A DNA stretch of 64,000 bases from Melanocharis versteri (GCA_013397845.1 VZTG01010069.1:734602-798601), one strand, 5' to 3'; positions 1 to 13,668 are shown, numbered from the stretch's first letter. Notes: generated by a model from the letters alone, not told the origin. A program made the numbers and translations.

Positions 1-3000
1 CCTGCTGTGGACTACACACCACCAGTTGGGTTTCAGCTCATATATGGCTCTTCTGAGCTCATGGGGAGCAAGGGGAGGGAGTGAGAACAACAGGGGATGG
101 GACCCAAAGCTAAATAAATCAATGTTTCTTTCATCCTTTGGGATGAGGATGCTGTAAAAACACATGGTTATTAGAACTGTGATTTTATTGGTTAAAGAGC
201 TGGTTACTGGCACTGTATTTCAGCATGAACTTACATTATGGTGCTAAGTACAAAGCGTTCATTCTGTTTGTGGCTATAAGAATTAATCTCTTCCATGTGC
301 AGGGAGGGTGTGTGATAATTCAGCTGAGATTCCCGTTGGTAGTCCGGGCAAGCACTCACCAGCTGCAGGGCTTTCAACAATGCACAGCAACAGCTCCAAG
401 AACAAATGATGTAACTAACACCCCTCCGAGTGCTACCAAGCAGGGCCAGAGCAGCCTGCTCATTTCAGGGTCTTCATCCAAGTAGGTCGTCAGAAACCTG
501 AAGACCTGAAACTAAAAGGTGAGTTTTTCCCCAAACGCTCCAACACTTAACTTTGGACAGGATTCAACAGCTAATGGACATTGAATGAAATTGTATGGTT
601 CTAATGGCTTGCGTTTGCCTCAATAATACGAAAAGGTCTGATCCTGATTATTAAAAATGAAAAACTAATTTGCAATGTTTATGTGGATGGCAGCTTTATA
701 TGCACGATAGAAATGCTCCAACTGCCTTTACAGTCCAGCTGGAACAAAGTTTTCATTTTTCTTTTTCATGAAATTTCATTTATTATGAGCACTGTGTCGT
801 AGTAAGGCAGCTGTTGGCAGCAAGCTGTGAAATTTAAGTTGAGCTGGTTAGTACCAAGAGCCAAGATATAATATGTTTTTGTCAGAGAGGAGTTTTTCTT
901 GTATACATGCAACCTACATTCAGTAATTAAAATAGTTCGTCAGTCAACCCTTTAACCCCACTTGAAGGAAGAGACAATGCTATTTTAAAATACAATTTAC
1001 AAATTGCAACCAAAAAACTGGGATAGCTACAGCTCATTTCAGCGAGGTCGTCAAGTACGTAATGCACCAATGACTTCAGAAATTAAGGATACCTGGTTTT
1101 CATCACTGTCCTACTAACACTGTGTTAGATTTTGGGCAAGTCACTTCTGACAAGATTCCAAATGGGAATTAAATAAGGATCAGTGTGTTACTATTATATA
1201 CTGAGGATGTCACACACAGCCTGCACCTGGAGGAAATCATCCTGGGCTTCCTATGACTGGGGCAAGCACTCCTGTCATTCAATACATAACCATGATTTTC
1301 CTCCAGCTTCTCTGGCTGTTATAAAAGAAAGCAGCAGTAAACTTCACATCTTCCTCTGAACCTCCTCTAGAACGTGCTTAAGATGCACAATTCAAAAATA
1401 CCTACCTAAAACTGCCCTTGAGAACCAGGTGAAGGAACAGGACAGGACTTGGCGCATGGTGTTGGAAGTTCAAGCCAGGTAAGGGATAAAATTTTATAAA
1501 TTGAATAAAAGAGAACACGAAAAAAAAAAAACCTGAACTAAAGTATTAAGCTGATCAATCCTCAACAGCTACAATGACTACTTGCAAATTGACTTCTTTG
1601 CCAAATTGTTGCCTGGAAGTTCAGTTATCAAGGGTAATTGCAAAACTGCATCATCATCTATCCTGGGATTTGATTAGCTCCTAATGATTGCAAACATTCA
1701 GAGACTTTACTGCTGACCAAAGACACAACCCTGTCCTGTCCCTGGGCCAGCCACAACCTCCTGCAGCAACACAAGCCTGACCAACAAACCCATTTTTTCC
1801 TGTTTTTCTACTCAGCTGGATCAGCAAGTGGAGGAGACAAGAACACGCAGCCAGGCTGAGCAGGACACAGCTCTCAGACAGATAATCCAGTCTGTCACAG
1901 GAAACCATACCTGTGATCTATCAACACCACTGCTTCAGGAGGCTCCCACTGCCCACGGGGTGACTGGCGTTCCACTGCCACGCAAGACAAGCCCAAATTA
2001 CTCCCCTGTTCAGGTGACAGCTACCTGCACTTCCCTCTAAGCACAGGATCACAGTGAAATACTCCAACACAGCTGAAGTTGGCACCACTTTTACTATTAT
2101 AATGTTAACCGACAAACAGATTGATTTAATGGCTTTGAGGACTCTGCCCACACCACCTAATCCATAAACTATACTCATGTGCAGACTTCCGAGCAATTCT
2201 CACTTGCTATCTGCTTTAGGTATCTGCAGCACTTTGGGGGGTTACTTCTTGTCATGCTTACAGCTTGACAGCCATCTACTGCAGTTCAAAACAGAGCCAG
2301 AAAGTTCAGCTAGAGAACTAGAAAATGAAATAGCATTTAGGAATGGGTGGGAGGTTGCTCACTGCTGTTTAGTTCAGTGAACACAGTGGCTGGCTTCATG
2401 GTACTTGCAAGTATTTTTAAGCCAAAGAAACCTTAGCAGGTTCTTTCCTCCAAGCAGTTCTTTCTGTGAGAAGTTTTTTAAGGGAGAAGCATTGGAGTTT
2501 ACTCTTCTGAGATTACATGCATTGTTAAAGACAACTGGATTGTATCTCTTTTGTATTAGAAAAAATAAATCTGACTTGTCAGTACCTGGAGAGTCAAAAT
2601 CCTCAGATCAAAAATGCACTTAGTACATTCAAAAAGATGAGAGCTGGTGGCCATCACTCCACAAGTCCTGCCTCCAAATACGCACTCACAGATTTACAGC
2701 AATATAAAAATACAAGGCTGGCAGAAATGAAACTGAAATGAGAATAAAACACATATGAATCATGCACACAACTAATTAAACATGAAAATTATCTTCACAG
2801 TCACTTACCTTCACCATTGTAAGTTAACATTCAGCAGAACAAATTTGAGAAGTGTATTTTAGACATACGCAATCTGGGAGTAATATTTCTTTTAAACTCA
2901 TGTCAGGATAACACAGCTTCCTTTCCAAGAACTGATTATTTTGGGCTCTCCTAAGTGAAGCGAAAAATGCTTAAGACTGAACACAAGCCTTGGCTGACAG

Positions 3001-4780
3001 CACTTAAGTGAGCCTGGAAATCTTCAAATTTACCGTGCTGGGAACTGCTGTGTAACTTCTAGGCTAAGGCTGCAGGGCAAAGCATACCTATATTCTGTCA
3101 ACTCACAAGTCAAGGAAGTCAGATTTTGGCAACTAAACTCTAACTTCCTTTTGCATAAGTAATACACCAACATCTAAGCACTGGACTGTTCACTGTCAGG
3201 GGAGCATGTGAAAAACACCTCAACAAATCACATCCCAGCTATTTCTTCTTTACTAACATTTAATTTGCAGAATACAATCCAAACTGTGCTTCCAAAAGTC
3301 ACAAGGGTGTATCGGCCACTTCAGGCACTACAAAAAAACCCATAACAAAATTTGGAGCTTGATTTTCAGTGATGCTGAAAAACCCCTGTATGCACTAACC
3401 TTTAAGAGTATACATCAAGAGCAATTACAAAATATTGAGTTCCAGAGACTACAACATTGCAGGTTCCATTCTCCTTCTCCTGGTAATGGTATTTGCATCA
3501 ACACAGAGAGCAGCCACTTGAGGAAAGACACAGAGCATCGTGTTGGCACAACAAAACCCTTTCATTAAGGAGACATCTGGGCCATTAATAGCAGTCTGCT
3601 GGGGAAGGCTGCACCTCGCTAGATTGGGTTTCAAACCAAGTTCTCCATGAGGTGTTGAGCAAAAGAGAATTGGCTGCAAGCAGGACAACACAGGCCTGGT
3701 GGGTTTTGTTTACTGTGCAGTTAAAGGACCACTGAATGATTAATGAAGGACTGACAGCTTCTTTGTAGAGCAGCAAACAATATTCTGGGGCAAGACTTTG
3801 GCTTGTCAGGTTAAACACAAAAATGCTTACACAGAGCTCTCTCTCCTGAGCTCACTGTGGTTCAAATGACTTTTCTAACTTGCTTCCCAGAACAAGAACA
3901 TAAATGTAAGGCCATCTTGAGGAGAAACAAGAAGCACAACAAAATGTTAGCTTGCCAGAGCATCTGGCACATTACCATGTGTGATAACACCAGCAGCACA
4001 CGTTCATTACCACCTTGTTAGCAGCTACGGGCAAATCTTCAGCAAGATCCCTCTCAAAGTAAACCTAATTCCACTGAGAACAGCAGGATCCTTTATCCTC
4101 CCCAGACAAACTCTGCCCTGCACTCTCCAGGCTCTTCCTAGGCAGAGAGCTGCCATCACCATCAGGAATGGCAAGTGGCTCATAAGGAACTGAACATGTC
4201 TTCCTTGGGAGCATAAATAAGGTAAAAAAAAGATACCATGCAAGCTTAAGGTTAATGGCTGAAAAGCCCTGAAGCTCAACATATGAAGAAAATTTTATAC
4301 GTTATTTAAGCATGATTAGAATCAGAGGATGGCCACCATTTGATGGCAAGACCATCTCACCTGTTTCTACACAATATTAATAGAATACAGGCAAAACTCC
4401 CCAAACATTGAAGATTTGGCTTCTGGAGAGGCAGGGAAGAGGAGAGGTCCTCTACAACAGCCTTTCCAGTCTTCAGAGCAGTTACAAATTTACTGGCAAC
4501 ATAAAAATCAAAAAACACTCTTAAGAAAACATATCTAGGAAACGCAAGATCCTGAACATGCAAAATATGTGTCCCTAGTTCAAGAATTCATGTGAAAGAC
4601 AACACATTTCACAGCCAGCGTTACCGTACAAGTACAACCAGATTTTCAATCAAAATCAGTCCTTAAACACCAGTCAAGCACAAGCTCAGCTCTTCATGCA
4701 GGATTGCCTGTGCCCACGAGATGCCCTAGCAGCCTTTGTGCATCAACTCAGAGACTTCTGAAGAGCTGGATCTAATTTTA
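1..4780. other. AT-rich non-coding stretch, no gene recognised
   Basis: I see no coding region that I can support here. Open frames are at most about 90 codons, occur on both strands and show no recognisable domain, signal peptide or conserved motif. The + strand has more A than T in sampled lines, including a 12-base A run at 1520-1531. The stretch lies 11-16 kb left of the CpG island and could be intron of a leftward transcript or intergenic DNA; the sequence alone does not decide this. Confidence 0.6.
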
Positions 4781-4784
4781 GCAC

Positions 4785-5432
4785 TCAGGTGTCTTCCCTC
4801 AGGTGGGAGGCAGGACAAGCAAGGCTGACTGACCTTCCCTGCCACCCTTCCCTCTCCTTCCCTGTCGCACGAAGCTCTAAAGCTGGCAGGAATTCCTGCT
4901 GGATGGGATGTGCCATCTCTCCACAGCCTGACGTGAATTTAAAAGGTGCTGATTCTGCCAGGTGCCTGCACCAGGCGCTGCTGGGGGGCTGCAGGGAAGG
5001 GTGAGGGTCTGTCCTGGGCTGCAGGGAAGGGTGAGGGTCTGTCCTGGGCTGCTTCCACCCAGCTCCACCACACACCCACAGCAGGACCTGTCTGAGGCCG
5101 GTGGCACCTCTGTCACAGGGCAAAATCCAGCACGGCAGGAAGGACAACGTGAGACAAACAGCCACAGCTCCTGGAGAGAACAGGCTGGAGCTGGATCTCC
5201 TGCCAGGCAGGAACTGCAGCCCGCAGAGCCCACACTGGAGCAAGGCAGAGGCGTGAGGAGGAGGAGAGGTAAAAAGGAAATGCACACTCTGCAGGCTCTC
5301 ACTCCCCATGGCCCTGGCGAGGCAGAGGAACTGGGAATGTGGGAGCAGAGAGGAGCCTGGCAAAGGGGATGGGCAGAGCTGTTGTAGTCCTTGCCTTTGC
5401 TTCTCACCATCCAGCACTACTATAACTGGCAA
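4785..5432. other. GC-rich stop-poor patch
   Basis: This patch is much richer in G and C than its flanks and has few stop codons. As a result, overlapping open frames occur on both strands: 215 and 177 codons on the minus strand, and 141 codons on the plus strand. None of the translations resembles a family I know. They are rich in Ser, Pro, Cys and Leu, as expected from translating GC-rich non-coding DNA. The 30-bp tandem duplication inside it keeps frame because its period is a multiple of three. A real exon cannot be excluded, but coexisting open frames on opposite strands argue for compositional bias rather than selection for coding. Confidence 0.5.
4986..5052. repeat. 30-bp tandem duplication, about 2.2 copies
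   Basis: Two identical 30-base units lie at 4986-5015 and 5016-5045, followed by seven bases of a third copy. The unit begins GGGCTGCAGGGAAGGG. The copies show no mismatch, so the duplication is recent or under gene conversion. In one plus frame it encodes a repeated decapeptide containing RVRVCPGL, but no functional protein is recognised around it. Because the copies are identical and the count is low, this could be length-polymorphic. Confidence 0.95.
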
Positions 5433-8400
5433 TAAATTAACACCCCCCGAGTCTGTTTTGCCTGTGACGGGAGATAGTAAGTGATCTCCCTGTCTTTATC
5501 TTGCCCCATGAGCTTTTTCATCTGATTTTCTCTGCTGACCTGTTGAGGATGGGGAGTGGGTCAGGAGCCAGGTGGGCGTCTGGCCACAGTCAACCCACCA
5601 CAAATGCAAGAGTGTTTCTTATTCACCTCAGCGCCCCGACTGAGGAACACACCATAACTGGAAGAAACGTAGCAAACACCATAAATTTCCTATCCAATAG
5701 CCTCCTTCTGACAGAACATAAAATCTTCCATTTCTCCAACTAACCATAGAACAGCTGAGATTAAATCTTCCTGGTGAGAAGCAGAACTGTGTTACCACGG
5801 CCTGGAGTCTGCAGGACACGCCAGGGCTCCCCCTGCGACATAAACACCTTCACCACAAAGTTGCTGGGCACGTTGTTTCCAACATTTATGTTGTTTGGTG
5901 CAGTACTTGCTTCTCCTTCCCAAATCTCTAACACCACTGGAGTCCTAGCACTGAATCATCACTTCCGTCACAGACATCTACTGCAAACACTCCTCCTGAG
6001 CAACTTTTTGGGTTGTTTTAAACACAGGGGAAGAGTAAACCAGAAAGCCTTCAGGAAGCAAGAGTGCTGCTGCTGCACAGGGTCACAGCTTGTTTCTTAA
6101 GGGAGAGAGACTGAAATCCTTACTTCACTCTCCCCTGGGACTGCGATGGCTCACGCTCCCCCTCACACCAAACTGTTGGAAACGGCAGCACTGGAAGGAC
6201 AAGAGCAGAGTTAAATTTTGTTACTGCAGCAAAAGGCAAAGTGAGGACACCACAGCTGTCTCTGAACACTGGAATAACTTTCTGTTGGGAGAAATGACTT
6301 GTCAAGACACCGATGTGGCAGAAACACCGTGATCTCTGCCGAAAGGTTCGAGCTGCAGATATTCTCGAGCAGCTCCTTCATCCAAGCCTTGGATTCAATT
6401 CATTTAACACTGTGATAAAGAACAAAAGCCATCAGTAAACAGAGTGTGGCTTTTTTTTTTTTAGCAGCCCAGTTCCTCCTCCAGCAATCAGCAGGATGCA
6501 GTACGTGCAGCTCGGAGGAGAACGGAGCGCCAGCCTGGGTATTGCTGCGTGTCAGAGCTCCTCCTCTGGAGTCCTATCGAGTGACTTTCCTCCTCAAACA
6601 GGTCCTAATGAATTCCACTGAAGCCTGCAGGTAAAATCCTTCCCCAAGCATTTTGCCCTGATTGATAGCTTTAGAGCCTTCCTTCACACAGCTTCGGCTG
6701 CCTTCCAGACCTTTATTTTCCTCCTTTTTGTAACTGTCTCCAACGGGAAGTTGCACTTGTTTTTTTCACCGTACGTTTCTCTTAGAACTGACGTCTCTGC
6801 ATTGTAATGAAGGAACCCCTGGGTATTAGTGACAAATTAGTCACCAGCTAAAGAATATTTTCTTTTCATTTCTATACCAGGTGGAAGATATTAAAACCTC
6901 TAGAGGAATTTCACCTACTCTGCTACAATAAATCATCACACAATTTTCTTTTAAAGTGACTTAATTTTACTGCCTCTAAAACTTCATCATCATTAAAATA
7001 GTCTCGTGAACTTGGTCAGGGAGGCTTTATCATAAACAGCATGCATTTAATTATACGTTGAAAACTAATGCAATTTCACTTTCATACTTTAAATGGTATT
7101 TTTAAAATACAGAATTATTCCTTTCTGAGAATAAAATATATGTACCTACTATAGGTAGAAATTAGCAGAAAAATATTTTCCCTTCTTTGTTTAATTATCT
7201 AATAAGGAACAGTATTAAAAAAATCTCCAGAAGACCCCACACAGTCTGTAAGAAAAGCAGAAATATTGCACTCACTATTCTTTGTTGAAGAACTTGTAAA
7301 TTAGCAGCCAAAATAGAGGGAAAAAACCCTAAAAACACTTAGGTAGCTCACTGAAACCACAGGCCACTGAAATACAGCAAAATATTCAGTGAAGGCAGAG
7401 ATTTACTTTTTTTTTTTCTAGAAAGCTACTACTATCTTAGTAGTAATATATTAAAAGTTGATACTCAAAATGTTAACTTTACAACCACGCAGATTTTGTG
7501 TCATTACAGTGGGGTTTTCTACTTTATAAGACAGATAAAATTTCTAGTTTATAATCAAAGCTAAACACTACACAAGTGGCTTACAGCTTCTGATTAAATG
7601 GCTTCACATACATTTATGTACTCCTAATCATCAATTAATTAATTTTTCAAATTATAAGAGGTCCATTAAGTAACCCAGCAGCAAAAGAGCTCATTTTACA
7701 ACTGAAAGTAACCCCAAGACTGAAATTTAAGAGTCCTGCCCCACCAGCAAAGGGAGGGCAGGAGTGTGTCTATCAATAAATACAGCACACTAAGTCTACA
7801 TCCAATTGCTTCTTCCTCTATTTGCCAAGAAAAGAGAAGAGCAGAAGATCAATTAAAAAAGCAGAAATGTAAAACCAAAGCGTTAAACACCAGCAGATAT
7901 TTAAGATCCCACAGTGTTTCTTACAAGTGCAGTGCATCACTCCCCCGCTTCTCCCGGGGGAGTTCCAGCTCCAATAATTACTTTCTGTCTGCTCACAAAG
8001 TTCAAGTTCAAAACAATATTCATTTTCCACTTCCTGTCCTAAAGCAGGGCACAATGCTTCTGTGCATCGCTCCGTAACCATCCTGCTCCACCAGAGACAC
8101 GGCTAAACCACTGCTGTGACTGAATAATCCTGATTTGTGGTGGGGGGCTGGGGGAAGGAGAAGCCCTGGGCTTTAAGAAGGAAAGCATCAAGCTCCAACA
8201 TCAACGCATCTGACTTTTAGCAGCAGCATCCTTTAATAAATTCAATTAGAAATCAAGCGTTCGTCTCCACACCACACCCCGAATTTGCAGGGGAGCGTAA
8301 GTGGTGTTTCAAAACACATCTAGCCCAGAAGTTTTGCTGCATCTCAAATATTTTACAGAAGACTCACTTGGCTTCCTCGGTCCCCCTCCCCATCTATTTC

Positions 8401-10150
8401 TCTTCCCCAAATTATATTCATCTGCTGCAGTGAACAGGAAGGATGGCTGCCAAACAAACAAAAAGAAATCATATATAATAGGCAGAATACGCCTTCCTTC
8501 AAACCACAACTTAAGAGTTTTCAGGTGAAAAGACTGAAGAGGGAAAGACAGCAAAGGTCTGTGAAAGTGGTTATACAGAACATAATCTTACATTGCCTTG
8601 TACAGGGTCACACACATTTACAGCATTGCTGAATGATTATGTATTTCTGGTCAGAGACCTAAACGTGCCTGTTACTCAGAGAGAAATGAATTTTATTAAA
8701 AACAAGATTCCTCTAACCTAGATATTTATATATCTGGCTACCAAGGCTAAACAGGATAAGGAGCTCATAATTTTATTTCAATAAATAAAAAGAAAAATGC
8801 TGTCTCCCTTATCTTCCTGCTGCACACCCAGCTCCACCCACACACTCAGGAGGACCAGCTCAGAGGAGATGTGACACCAAGGACTAAGTCACATCACTGC
8901 AAAGTTTTGGTGCAGGAGGTACCAACCACTGGCACCAGAAGGGCTGTGGTACCTCCCTCTCCAGGACCTTCCCACCCAATTCAGATTTATCAGCTTTTTT
9001 AACTGCTGCTGGAAGCCTCTGCTGATTTGCAAAGAGGCCTTTGAGCACGGAGAGCACAGAAAGATGTTGATTCCCACTCCCCTTCTGCAGGGCTCAGGCA
9101 CTGAAGAAGGCAGCTGGACTTGCACTGGCAGCAGTCACGATGGGATTTAAAAAAAAAAAAGTTGAAATATGCACTTTTGCAACAAGTACAGAAGGCTTAA
9201 AACTGCTCCCAGTCAATAAGGGTTCAACCCCTACGTGAGTGAAATGACTGGGAACTGGAGTGAGAGCACGACTGGATCTAATACATCCACGCATGGCTGA
9301 ACACAAAGAAGGAGAAAATTTATGTATTTTGCTACAAGCATTAAGACTGACTTACTCCTAACTCTATCTCAGTGAAGAGGAGTAGTATCAACATAGCACT
9401 TACCAAATGTAAGCTAGCAAAACCCATGGGTTCATAAATTCAAAAATAAAGTCAGCCTACAAAAAAAAGGAAAATTTGGATACAGTGAAAATAACATTCA
9501 CATGTTCACAAAAAAGTGTTGTGTTTCAGAAAAAAATGGTGCTTTTTAGTTTGCTAAAGGGTAGAAAAAATCTCTCTTTTTCAAATAAAAAGTATTGCTC
9601 AATTTTAGACAAGATTTTGTCTTGTTTCAGCCACAGTAGTGGGGAAAAATAATAAATTCACATAGTTTACAAAAACAAAATACACATTGTCAACATTTAC
9701 TGAGAATAAAGTATTTTGTAAATACGTTTTGACTTGACTTAGAATCAAAGAATTGTCAAATATTTGCAATTAAACTGTAAGGATGGTAACTGAGCACAGA
9801 AGAGCAGTTGCAAGGGGAATCAAAACTAGTGATACAGATCTATATTCAAAACTGATCAAAGTTATTTCCAAGTAGCTGTAGGACAATTACACAGCAAACA
9901 GCCAAATCAGATGTGTCACCAAAAGACACGATTTGCAATAGATGGAAAACTTGTCTTCAGGACAGCTGATGAGCCTCTCTGCGTGGTGCACAGACAGAGC
10001 TGTAAATAACTGGGGCCCCCAGACTGCTTTGCTTACTCAACCTATTTAAAAAACAAAAACATTTCAGATGCCTGCCCCACTTTCCCCTCACTGTTTCTTG
10101 TGGGTGCCTGAGTAATCCTGGAGGCATGTCCAGTTTTTAAGGCATTTGCT
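5433..10150. other. AT-rich non-coding stretch, no gene recognised
   Basis: Only short open frames (at most about 108 codons) occur, none recognisable. Homopolymers include a T run near 6451-6462 and a 12-base A run at 9149-9160. A TAAT-rich segment at about 7628-7645 resembles generic homeodomain sites but is not distinctive. Two G runs near 8141-8157 are too few for a quadruplex. I see no repeat family that I can name. Confidence 0.55.
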
Positions 10151-10161
10151 GAGTTCAAGCA

Positions 10162-10314
10162 ATGTTCCCCATGTCCCCCGTCTTTGTCTGGAAGTACCTG
10201 GCTGTCCTGCTCTGGCTGAGCTTCTCTGTGAAGTCTGCCCTTTCCAGCAGAGACAGAGGCATCAGCTCTCTGTGGGTTGACCAGTTACTATCTGGGCTGA
10301 CTAGTACTAAATAA
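10162..10314 (+). CDS. Possible 50-codon small ORF with signal-peptide-like start (unproven)
   Basis: A 50-codon frame runs from ATG at 10162 to TAA at 10312-10314. Its N-terminus is MFPMSPVFVWKYLAVLLWLS, followed by FSVKSA. This has the layout of a secretory signal: a Lys before a hydrophobic core, then small residues that would allow cleavage after VKS. The remaining 25 or so residues are polar with no known motif. The start context has G at -3 and T at +4, so it is moderate. I do not recognise the peptide. It lies on the + strand, whereas the composition of this half suggests minus-strand transcription, so chance is the likelier explanation. Confidence 0.12.
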   Translation: MFPMSPVFVWKYLAVLLWLSFSVKSALSSRDRGISSLWVDQLLSGLTSTK

Positions 10315-11066
10315 TTTTCTTTCTTTAAGATTATTTTTTTTGTTTAGCTGGGCTGCTTTCCTTCTCAAAAGCAGGGATGGCAAACGAGAATTTCTGCACG
10401 ATGAGAATGAATGTCTAGAGTTAGGTGTTCAAGCCAACAGCATGAACTTACCCATTTTCTCAAACTCTTCTGCACATCTATGAAGGGGGAATTAAATCTG
10501 GAACTTCTTTGATTACTGCAATCCATAAAAGGAGGAGCCCACAGCCAGGAGCAGGCAGCAGAGAAAAACCCTGTTCGCAGAGAGACACGGCTCTGCTCGA
10601 GCTTGAAGTCTGCAATGCTGGTTTATGTAAAAACATTCCCGAAGAAGTCTATTATAGTTAAAATAATTCAAGACTTCCATTTCCCTGAATTATTAAGTGG
10701 CGTTGCAGCAAAGGCAAGCTGAGGTTCTACCATGCATCAATTTCCTCTCCAAAAAGCAGAGGGGAGATGAATGACACCAGCATTTCATGCGGCACTCACG
10801 CAAAGACATGGACGTGAAGAAATCTCAGGTTTGTAACCAAATACCTTAAACCTTCATTTCCTTAACAGGAAACCAGCTGGGAATAAGTTAGAAGTGGGCT
10901 ATCATCAAGGAAGTTTCTAACATCCGAACAACAAACTCCAGTTCTACCAGTCTCTGTGCATCAGTAACAAACCCTTCACCTGCTTTTCAAATTGCTAAGG
11001 CCCAAATCACATCCAGGCTCTCACGGCCTCGAGCCCATTTTCACTCTTTGTATTCAAACCTGGCAG

Positions 11067-11157
11067 CAACAACAACAACAACCAGAAAAAACCAAAAACC
11101 AAAAAAACCCAAAACCAACACAAAAAAAACAAAACCAAAAAAACAAACAAAAACCAG
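11067..11157 (+). repeat. A/C low-complexity tract (CAA/AAAACC type)
   Basis: The tract starts with several CAA units and continues as irregular runs of A separated by one to three C. On the minus strand it reads as a T/G tract. It is not a uniform microsatellite. The open frames across it (79, 75 and 70 codons) encode Gln/Lys/Asn/Pro-rich or Phe/Leu-rich strings and are artefacts of composition. Confidence 0.85.
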
Positions 11158-13616
11158 CAGTCTTGCAAATAGCAAAATCCCACACCCCAACAAAACACGC
11201 ACCCTGCTTCTACCAAATAAATGTCAGTTAACAAATAGGCACAAATTTCACAATGGCTGAGGTCATTCCCTTTAAGTCATTACGGTTTGTGGGTGAGTTT
11301 TCCTGGTGGTTTTAACATTGGTTTCTGTGATTGCAGCTATGCTTATTTATGCATTTAAGGCGTATGATCTAATACACTTAGGTTTAACTACTTCATTCTT
11401 TTGACATTCTTTCCAAATTATAAAAAGGATTCTTGGTGTTTTCACTGCCTTGGTAAAGCAACAAAATTGCTGTCCACATAATTTCTTAAAAATACAGAAC
11501 AGAGTAAGTACTTGTTGAAAATAATTCAAAGGAAAAAAACCCTATCCCAGACATTCCCTCCTCCAAGATAACACTTATTTTCGTTCTCTCTCTCTCCCCT
11601 TCTGAGGGAACTTACTATTTTTTTAGAAATAGATGTTTTGCTGGCTTTTTAAAAACAATATCCAGGCCTTAAGAGTGATTCAGCTACAACTTATAATCAA
11701 CACAGTAGTTCAGCCTATTTTTTTAAGCCCTTCTATTTTTACTGTTATGCTTTTAAAAAACTGCACATTTGCGGTATGCTTCAGTCACATCACATCTTCC
11801 ACAGCACTTTGAATTCTACAATAATGCTCATTTTATTCAATGCCTTTTGGTTATTATCTGCCAGGGATCCTTGCTTGATAAAAATCAAAGGCGACAATTT
11901 TCTACCTTTTTCTAATGGAAATTTAAATTATCTTCTCCCTCCAAGGCACAAAAAGCCCAAAGAGCCCCCACCATCCAAATCAGGCTGGAGAAATTCACTG
12001 ACTTGTAGGAAACATTCAGAAACACTTTCAAGAAGCTGAAATGAAAATTAAAATTGTGCGTAGAGATGGGCGTGCACATCTCTCTCCCAATACTGCCTGC
12101 AGTGCATGGCTATTACCTTGCACACAGAAGTCGTACTAAAACATCTTAAGGAACCTTTTCAAACTTGAGGCCATGGGTACTTCTGTATTTCTGGAGTCCC
12201 TGACACAGTTTTCTATGTCCAAGCATGTTTCTAATCAGCAGTAGAAGGAGTGGAGAATACCCCACAAGCTCTGTGGACAGAGAAGGGCCCCGTCCTGCAG
12301 AGGAGGTGCCACCTCTCACAGCTCAGCCCAGCCCCACCACCAGGTACAGCTGTCCTGGTTCCAGCTCCGACCCAGCCACACCAGCAAAACATCACTCACT
12401 GGCACACAAACCACACATTTTATTCTGTACAATCCCTCCATCACAGCAACGTCCCAGCTCCTCTGTCCCCTCCCGCTCGGTCCTTCCCCAGCCGCTTTTT
12501 CTAACCGAACCCCAGCTAAAACAATTCCTCCACAAATTACAGCAAACCTCCCTTGAAATTCCCCACAAACCTTACCGCAACCCTGCAGCAGACTTCTGGC
12601 TTTCCACAGAGCCTCTGCACCTAAGCACCAGGGAAAACACCTCAGCACGGCACTAATGAAGCGTTTTCCGGACACAGCGCAGGGACAAACAGAACGAGAG
12701 CAAAGCCAAGATGCCATCTCGACTTCAGGCAAATAACCTCTCCTGACCTCTGGCAGCTCCCACACACTATTAAACAAAAAGTATTCTCTCCATGTTAATG
12801 AACCATGTACAATCTAACAGATAACGCTGATGTTAAGTAAACGTGTTTATATCTGACTTCTAATGCCAGGACTTAAGCAGTTGCAGACAAATAATTTTAA
12901 ATGGGAAGGATTATGCCCATGTAATCTTTCTCATCTCATTTTACGCATCTTCAAAATAATTAAAATACATAATTAAAGCACAAGCAGAAAGACTGAGTGA
13001 AAAGAGGTTTGACTATTTTTAATTAAATATTCACTCTGTGACACACTCGCTGGAACAATCTCTGCAGTGAACATTATTTTGGATCCAATTTTCCCCTCGC
13101 ACCTCTTGCAGCAGTAAATCAAGATCAACTGAACAGCCTGACAAAGAAGGGAGCTGGACCAGGTTTTGAATGCTGCAATAAAAAAATATTTTGCACGAGT
13201 CCTAAATCCTTATTCCCGCTTTCTCCTCTCTCCTGCTTCAAACCTTGGGCAGCACCAAATCTACCTGCAAATGGCAGCACCTCCAGGCCCCAAATGACCC
13301 AACCAAGAGGAGCAATTATCTGCATCCTAATTGAAGGGCTTATCCTCACCTGATTAAAACAAGGTGTTTGTTAAACATCATTACTTGAGTTAAGATCTGC
13401 AAATAAAGATGAAGTATTGTTTTAAGAATTTGACTGCCATGAAACAATTGTTTTCTGATGGGATCTCTTAATGAACAGTCCCAACCAGGATGGTCTTTCT
13501 GGCTTCTCAGCAGAAAAGGAAGGGAAACAGATTTGACAAGCTCTCCCTATTCAAATCAAAGTGAGCAAAATGCCAAGAGGTTTTGAGTACTTACTTTTTG
13601 TTTTGTAGACATATAC

Positions 13617-13668
13617 TAAAAAAACAAACAAAAAAAACCAAAACCAAAAACAAAACCACCAAAACCTA
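13617..13668 (+). repeat. A/C low-complexity tract
   Basis: Irregular A runs are broken by C or CC (AAAACAAAC, AAACC, CCACC). It is similar in style and orientation to the tract at 11067-11157, which lies on the same side of the CpG island. Confidence 0.8.

Noticed and set aside
4785..5432. 215-codon minus-strand ORF as a protein-coding gene
   Set aside because: Comparable open frames exist on both strands in the same GC-rich patch, there is no recognisable domain, and no splice or promoter context was found.
12225..12777. Opposed 143- and 153-codon ORFs
   Set aside because: They overlap on opposite strands in C-rich sequence with no motif; a compositional artefact is the simpler explanation.
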